This document shows positions 60,258 to 64,000 of a stretch of DNA of 64,000 bases, in pieces. Source of the stretch: Prostheceraeus crozeri (taxonomy: Eukaryota; Platyhelminthes; Polycladida; Euryleptidae); contig CAJQUW010001964.1 in the NCBI GenBank assembly GCA_907163375.1, forward strand, positions 248,001 to 312,000. The letters run 5' to 3'. How positions within the stretch are numbered: position 1 is the stretch's first letter; each line of letters begins with the position of its first letter. The notes below the pieces were generated by a model. The model was not told the DNA's origin, ran no database searches, and worked only from the letters and a program-made list of their open reading frames with translations. Made by a program: the position numbers and the translations under genes.

Positions 60258-60881
60258 AGGGGCCATCAGAAATTAATTGCAATTAAATTGGGGCGAGCAA
60301 TCAATTAATTTTACGAACATGTGTAGGCATTAGGCATTAATGTTTACAATACGTTCTTGCTTTAAATACTGTATAACGTACATACACACATTTTTATACT
60401 TATACTTATGCTTATGACAGTTGGTTCCTGTTTTAGGCCAATTGAAAATTATAAAAGTAGTACTTGTTATTACACTTGCATACTTCTACAAATACCTACG
60501 TGTAAACGATGTCAAATTTTTGCTTTTAATCATATTAACTTAAAGAATGATTTGTCGTATAAGGAAATCTTGTACATATTGATCTTTAATAGTTCTTCTA
60601 TTGCGTTCATAAACATCCAATTCCACGGTTCAGCCGTGGATATCTTAGTGAGTAAACTAACGAATCTATTGACTTGAATTTGTTTGGCATTTTGTAATAC
60701 GAATTTTTCTATCAATTAATTGCAATTAGCCTATTGGATGACATCAATCAATTAATTGTGATTATCAGTTCATACCATTCAATTATTGCAATCATTTTCT
60801 ATGATCAATCAATTAAATGCGACCAATTAATTGCAAATAATTACAATGCAATTAATTTTTGATGCACTTGTTTAGGCGCAC
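60258..60881. mobile_element. AATTAATTGCAATTA-rich inverted-repeat element
   Basis: Left end CAGGGGCCATCAGAAATTAA and right end TTAATTTTTGATGCACTTG are approximate inverses. AATTAATTG-type motifs crowd both ends (about 60270-60310 and 60710-60860). The CAGGGG start is hAT-like, but no 8-bp duplication was confirmed. Non-coding. Confidence 0.5.
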
Positions 60882-61586
60882 ATGCTAAAGGGGATTCCAA
60901 TTATTGCCTCATCATCTAGCCGTGTCCATGAAGAGCGCAGTGCGACGTAAGGATGCCATAGACTGAGATGCAAGTAATCATTCTAAGTTTTAACATGTAT
61001 AGAATAAAAAAGCTGCAGCAACAAACACCTTTCTTCTACAGCATATTTTCAGTCGAAAATTTCAAACTTGCCTAATATGCAAGATGCTGCAAATTAAGAC
61101 ATAATTATTCATAATTCAGGTGACTTTTGATTCCAAATTTTTTTCTTATCCACGTACAGTCATGACTGTCCTTTTGTCGGCTGAAACTGGTTTTTGCCAG
61201 CAGTGGTAATGCGAATAGTACGGTGCACAACAGAAGTAGGAACGAACAGAGAATATAATTACATGGCTTCAAGATAAAAATAAGGGTCAAAGATACTACG
61301 TACAAATTCTGGAAAGTAACAGTAAAGAATATGAAGAAAATACTAGAGAAACCAAAAGTGACTGATACGATGCTTAGTTTTGTTGCACGAAGACAGATGT
61401 CGAGTCTACCAGATCTCTTTTACAATCCTTCTTTGCCAATCGTACTTCCGGTCAATGACTTTTATCCCGTCAAAATTCACGTTGTAACCGGAGCCCTAAG
61501 CATTGTGAGCAACCTCCGAACGCAGGACGTCACAGTCACGAATGGCCTTGGCGTGTCCTTTTTTCTATCTGTGAGTGGAGCTATTA
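60882..61586 (+). other. Intronic spacer with an unexplained open frame
   Basis: An open frame from ATG 61331 runs into the foldback element (to 61633). Before the junction it reads as a reasonable protein (RRQMSSLPDLFYNPSLPIVL, DFYPVKIHVVTGALSIV), but there is no family match and no splice support. Confidence 0.3.
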
Positions 61587-62309
61587 GTCCGGCAGCCAGA
61601 GCGAGTTTCTGCAGGGAACGAGGCCGAAAGTGAGACTTTCACAGAATGTTGTACACCTTATGCCTACTACGAATCGTCACGTCTGCCGAGTCCTAGTGAG
61701 TTCCTCTTCTTGTCAGACAGGATCAAAGAAAAACACATGCAAATCCAATGGGATGCAGATTGCAGTTTTTGGCTAAAATGAAATTTTGTATGTTTTCTCT
61801 GATTAAACGAAAAGTACTAAGCCCAGAGTCATAATTTTTGGCATGGAATATCTTCAGGTCATTTCCTATGATGGGCATGTGCTTTTATCATGCATCTGAT
61901 CGACAATGTATGTGAGAATGTGGTTGAATGTGGATAAAGTTGCTAAAAATGTTTGTGTTTGCCGACATTAAGAGGCTCGCCAAATCTGAATGTGTTTAGC
62001 TTCATAGACTGAAGTGCATGAACATGAAAGGAAATGACCAGAAGACATTCCATGCCAAAAATTATGACTCTGGGCTTAGTACTTTTCGTTTAATCAGAGA
62101 AAACATACAAAATTTCATTTTAGCCAAAAACTGCAATCTGCGTCCCATTGGATTTGCATGTGTTTTTCTTTGATCCTGTCTGACAAGAAGAGGAACTCAA
62201 TAGAACTCGGCAGACGTGACGATTCGTAGTAGGCATAGGGTGTACAACATTCTGTGAAAGTCTCACTTTCGGCCTCGTTCCCTGCAGAAACTCGCTCTGG
62301 CTGCCGGAC
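61587..62309. mobile_element. Foldback element, younger copy with about 296-bp arms
   Basis: Arms 61587-61882 and 62014-62309 are close inverted copies, beginning GTCCGGCAGCCAGAGCGAGT and ending in the inverse, each flanked by TA. The core is about 130 bp. Because the arms are the same sequence, the same protein-like frame appears on both strands; it is not a gene. It is related to the older copy at 25964-26611, with the core reversed. Confidence 0.9.
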
Positions 62310-64000
62310 TATATGTTGGGCAGTCAGGGCGAACCAGGAGGAAAAATTACAGTAGATGTGCTGCATTACACGGGATTCATCAGAGCAAGTACAAGTTTGG
62401 AGAATGAGGTACATGGACTTCAACTGGATCTGGAATTATTAGATAGTGAACACAGAAACACAGTTAGATGGTGAATTGTTATTGACTAACAAAACTCGGA
62501 GGGCATGTACACGAGGCATCCCTCAAACTCGTTATTCCGACTGTTATTCATGATTGTTGCTGCTCGCAGTAAAGATGAGAACTTCCATTAACTATTTCCG
62601 ACGGTGTCGAAGGTCTGATCTTCAGATATCTATGTAGGTCTTATGATGATTCATGGGAAGTACTATTATGAGATGATCAGTGTGTTCTATTCACTCTCGG
62701 AGTGACCATAATCTGTAATTGTTGAGCAGCTTACCAGTTCCTCCTTTTGCATAGATTCAATTACATGACGGTCAACCATTCTGAAAACTTCGTCGATCGC
62801 TCTACAAACGCTACAGAAAATCACGTGGAGTAGGATCAAGAGACCACTGAGACATGTCTGGCTCACAAGGACTTATAAGATGGTCTCGTTTGGACGAGGC
62901 CGTATGGGCATCATTTGACAACCGATACTCTATAAACGCGTCACTGATTATGTTAGTGATTAGGAATTTGCGTTATGAAGCGATTTTGACCAATGATCAT
63001 AGTCATTGTATGACACTCAGAGTGACGATTATTTGTCTCTCTGCCAACTGGTTACGTAATAAAACAAGTAGGTGTGATATAAGGAAGCTTTTTTACAAGC
63101 AAGTCAGAGAAGAATGCGGCATGAAAGACATCACGAATGAAAAGAAAACGTCAATTTTCATGCCAACCGTGCTGGTTGCCGCTAACTTTGAGTCCTTAGC
63201 TCATCTTTAACAAATTTTCTATGTGCACTTCATGGCCAAGTTACAGAATTAACCGCTATGATTGGATGCTTACAGAAATCAATCATAGACAGGCTGTGAT
63301 AAAGTTACCGCCCACTAGCCAAAACCGTAGCCACGGTGCAGCCCTTCTGCACGTGCTCCAATGGGTTAATGATATTATAGAGATTTGTTAGCACTAGCAG
63401 TGTTTCTGTATGGCTGCTCTGATTGATGTTATAGGTGTTAATGGAACTGTTAATCCTGCTAATGAGAGGTATGTGTAAATGGAATATTACTTTCCTGCTA
63501 AAGATGATTGCGAAGCAGTTTGGTCCCTCTTGAAGAGAAGAAGGGAACTCCACTGAACATGGCAAGCTGACAGCCAATCGCATGAATTTTGAAGTTGGCA
63601 ATTTGATAAGGAAGCTTGATTCAATACCTGCTGTTCTACATGCAAAGTAACCTGAGAGGTCTTAAAGACACTATACTACAAACGAAAGTTCGGCTAACGC
63701 CAGTCAAAGGTATTAGTTTCAATCTATTGCCATATTATAGAAGCACATCTTCTTAATGATGTTCTATTTTTTCAACCATTTTTATTTGATTTAGTGTCCT
63801 TTTTCGACGTTCCCAATGAGAGGAAGTACATGCATATCTACGAATTAGACTAAATTAATGTCAATGAATAAGTTTCTTCGAAAGTGCGCATTGTGTTAGA
63901 TAAAGATCACTTCATAAAAGATGATGCCTAATTTTCCTCACTGTGTCGTCAGTTAAGAAATGTAAGGATTGAAACATGTGTGTGTTGAGGAGCAGATTTG
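62310..64000 (+). other. Window end, no firm feature
   Basis: An open frame at 62854-63210 (118 codons from a good ATG; IRWSRLDEAVWASFDNRYSI, then YKQVREECGMKDI) has better complexity than its neighbours but matches no family I recognise. No coiled-coil exon of the ninein-family gene was found. Confidence 0.35.

Noticed and set aside
61575-62423. Two matching 'proteins' on opposite strands (VSAGNEAESETF, LFLSDRIKEKHMQI)
   Set aside because: They are the same inverted-repeat arm read from each end of the foldback element. Identity is due to the repeat, not to coding constraint.
22639-64000. Bacterial-type operons, ribosome binding sites or integrase sites
   Set aside because: Base composition, spliced exons and eukaryotic transposons show this is an animal genome; no such signals apply.

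Overview
This is a window of an AT-rich animal genome. It has long introns, very little coding sequence and a heavy, varied load of transposable elements. The Penelope-like elements, hAT and Tc1/mariner elements, tRNA-derived SINEs and a conserved centrosomal gene fit a marine invertebrate (echinoderm, hemichordate or spiralian). The sequence alone does not fix the group.

One host gene can be supported: the 5' part of a ninein / ninein-like (NIN/NINL) homologue on the + strand, from about 28.1 kb to at least 58.4 kb. Six exons chain with matching splice phases (CDS 28696-28984, 36626-36840, 49424-49815, 51311-51413, 56582-56805, 58400-58438), and a seventh at 45344-45494 is probable. They encode an N-terminal EF-hand-like segment, the family motif AQPKYVKGDKKYGR, a long charged linker, a GQLQ motif and a second EF-hand pair with a complete calcium loop. 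The coiled-coil body of a ninein would lie beyond 64 kb. A CpG-rich patch at 28.08-28.34 kb is the likely promoter or untranslated first exon.

The first 28 kb are intergenic and built from nested repeats: a TA-flanked transposon with an unidentified ORF (379-2258); small palindromic elements near 2.8 and 4.0 kb; a dead Tc1 transposon (5600-7005); two tandem elements rich in AAAATTTTCC (7202-9431); a decayed protein remnant, perhaps gag-like, carrying a TA-flanked long-arm transposon that itself carries a truncated LINE (about 12.6-17.0 kb); two head-to-head Penelope palindromes in a row, with AT microsatellite at their outer ends and between them (17038-22190); and an old foldback element (25964-26611).

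The introns hold a hAT element with a perfect 8-bp target duplication (30061-32285), a 435-bp MITE (35326-35760), a SINE (40931-41120), a 700-bp inverted-repeat element (42234-42933), an antisense Penelope GIY-YIG fragment (44358-45211), a small palindrome (47226-47395) and a mariner derivative that keeps only a helix-turn-helix segment (48207-49000). The last 5 kb hold an AATTAATTGCAATTA-rich element and a younger copy of the foldback family (61587-62309).

The most distinctive structures are the tandem Penelope palindromes and the hammerhead-like motifs at the Penelope 3' ends, two of which also occur away from any Penelope coding sequence. Coordinates are read by eye; no alignment or search was run.
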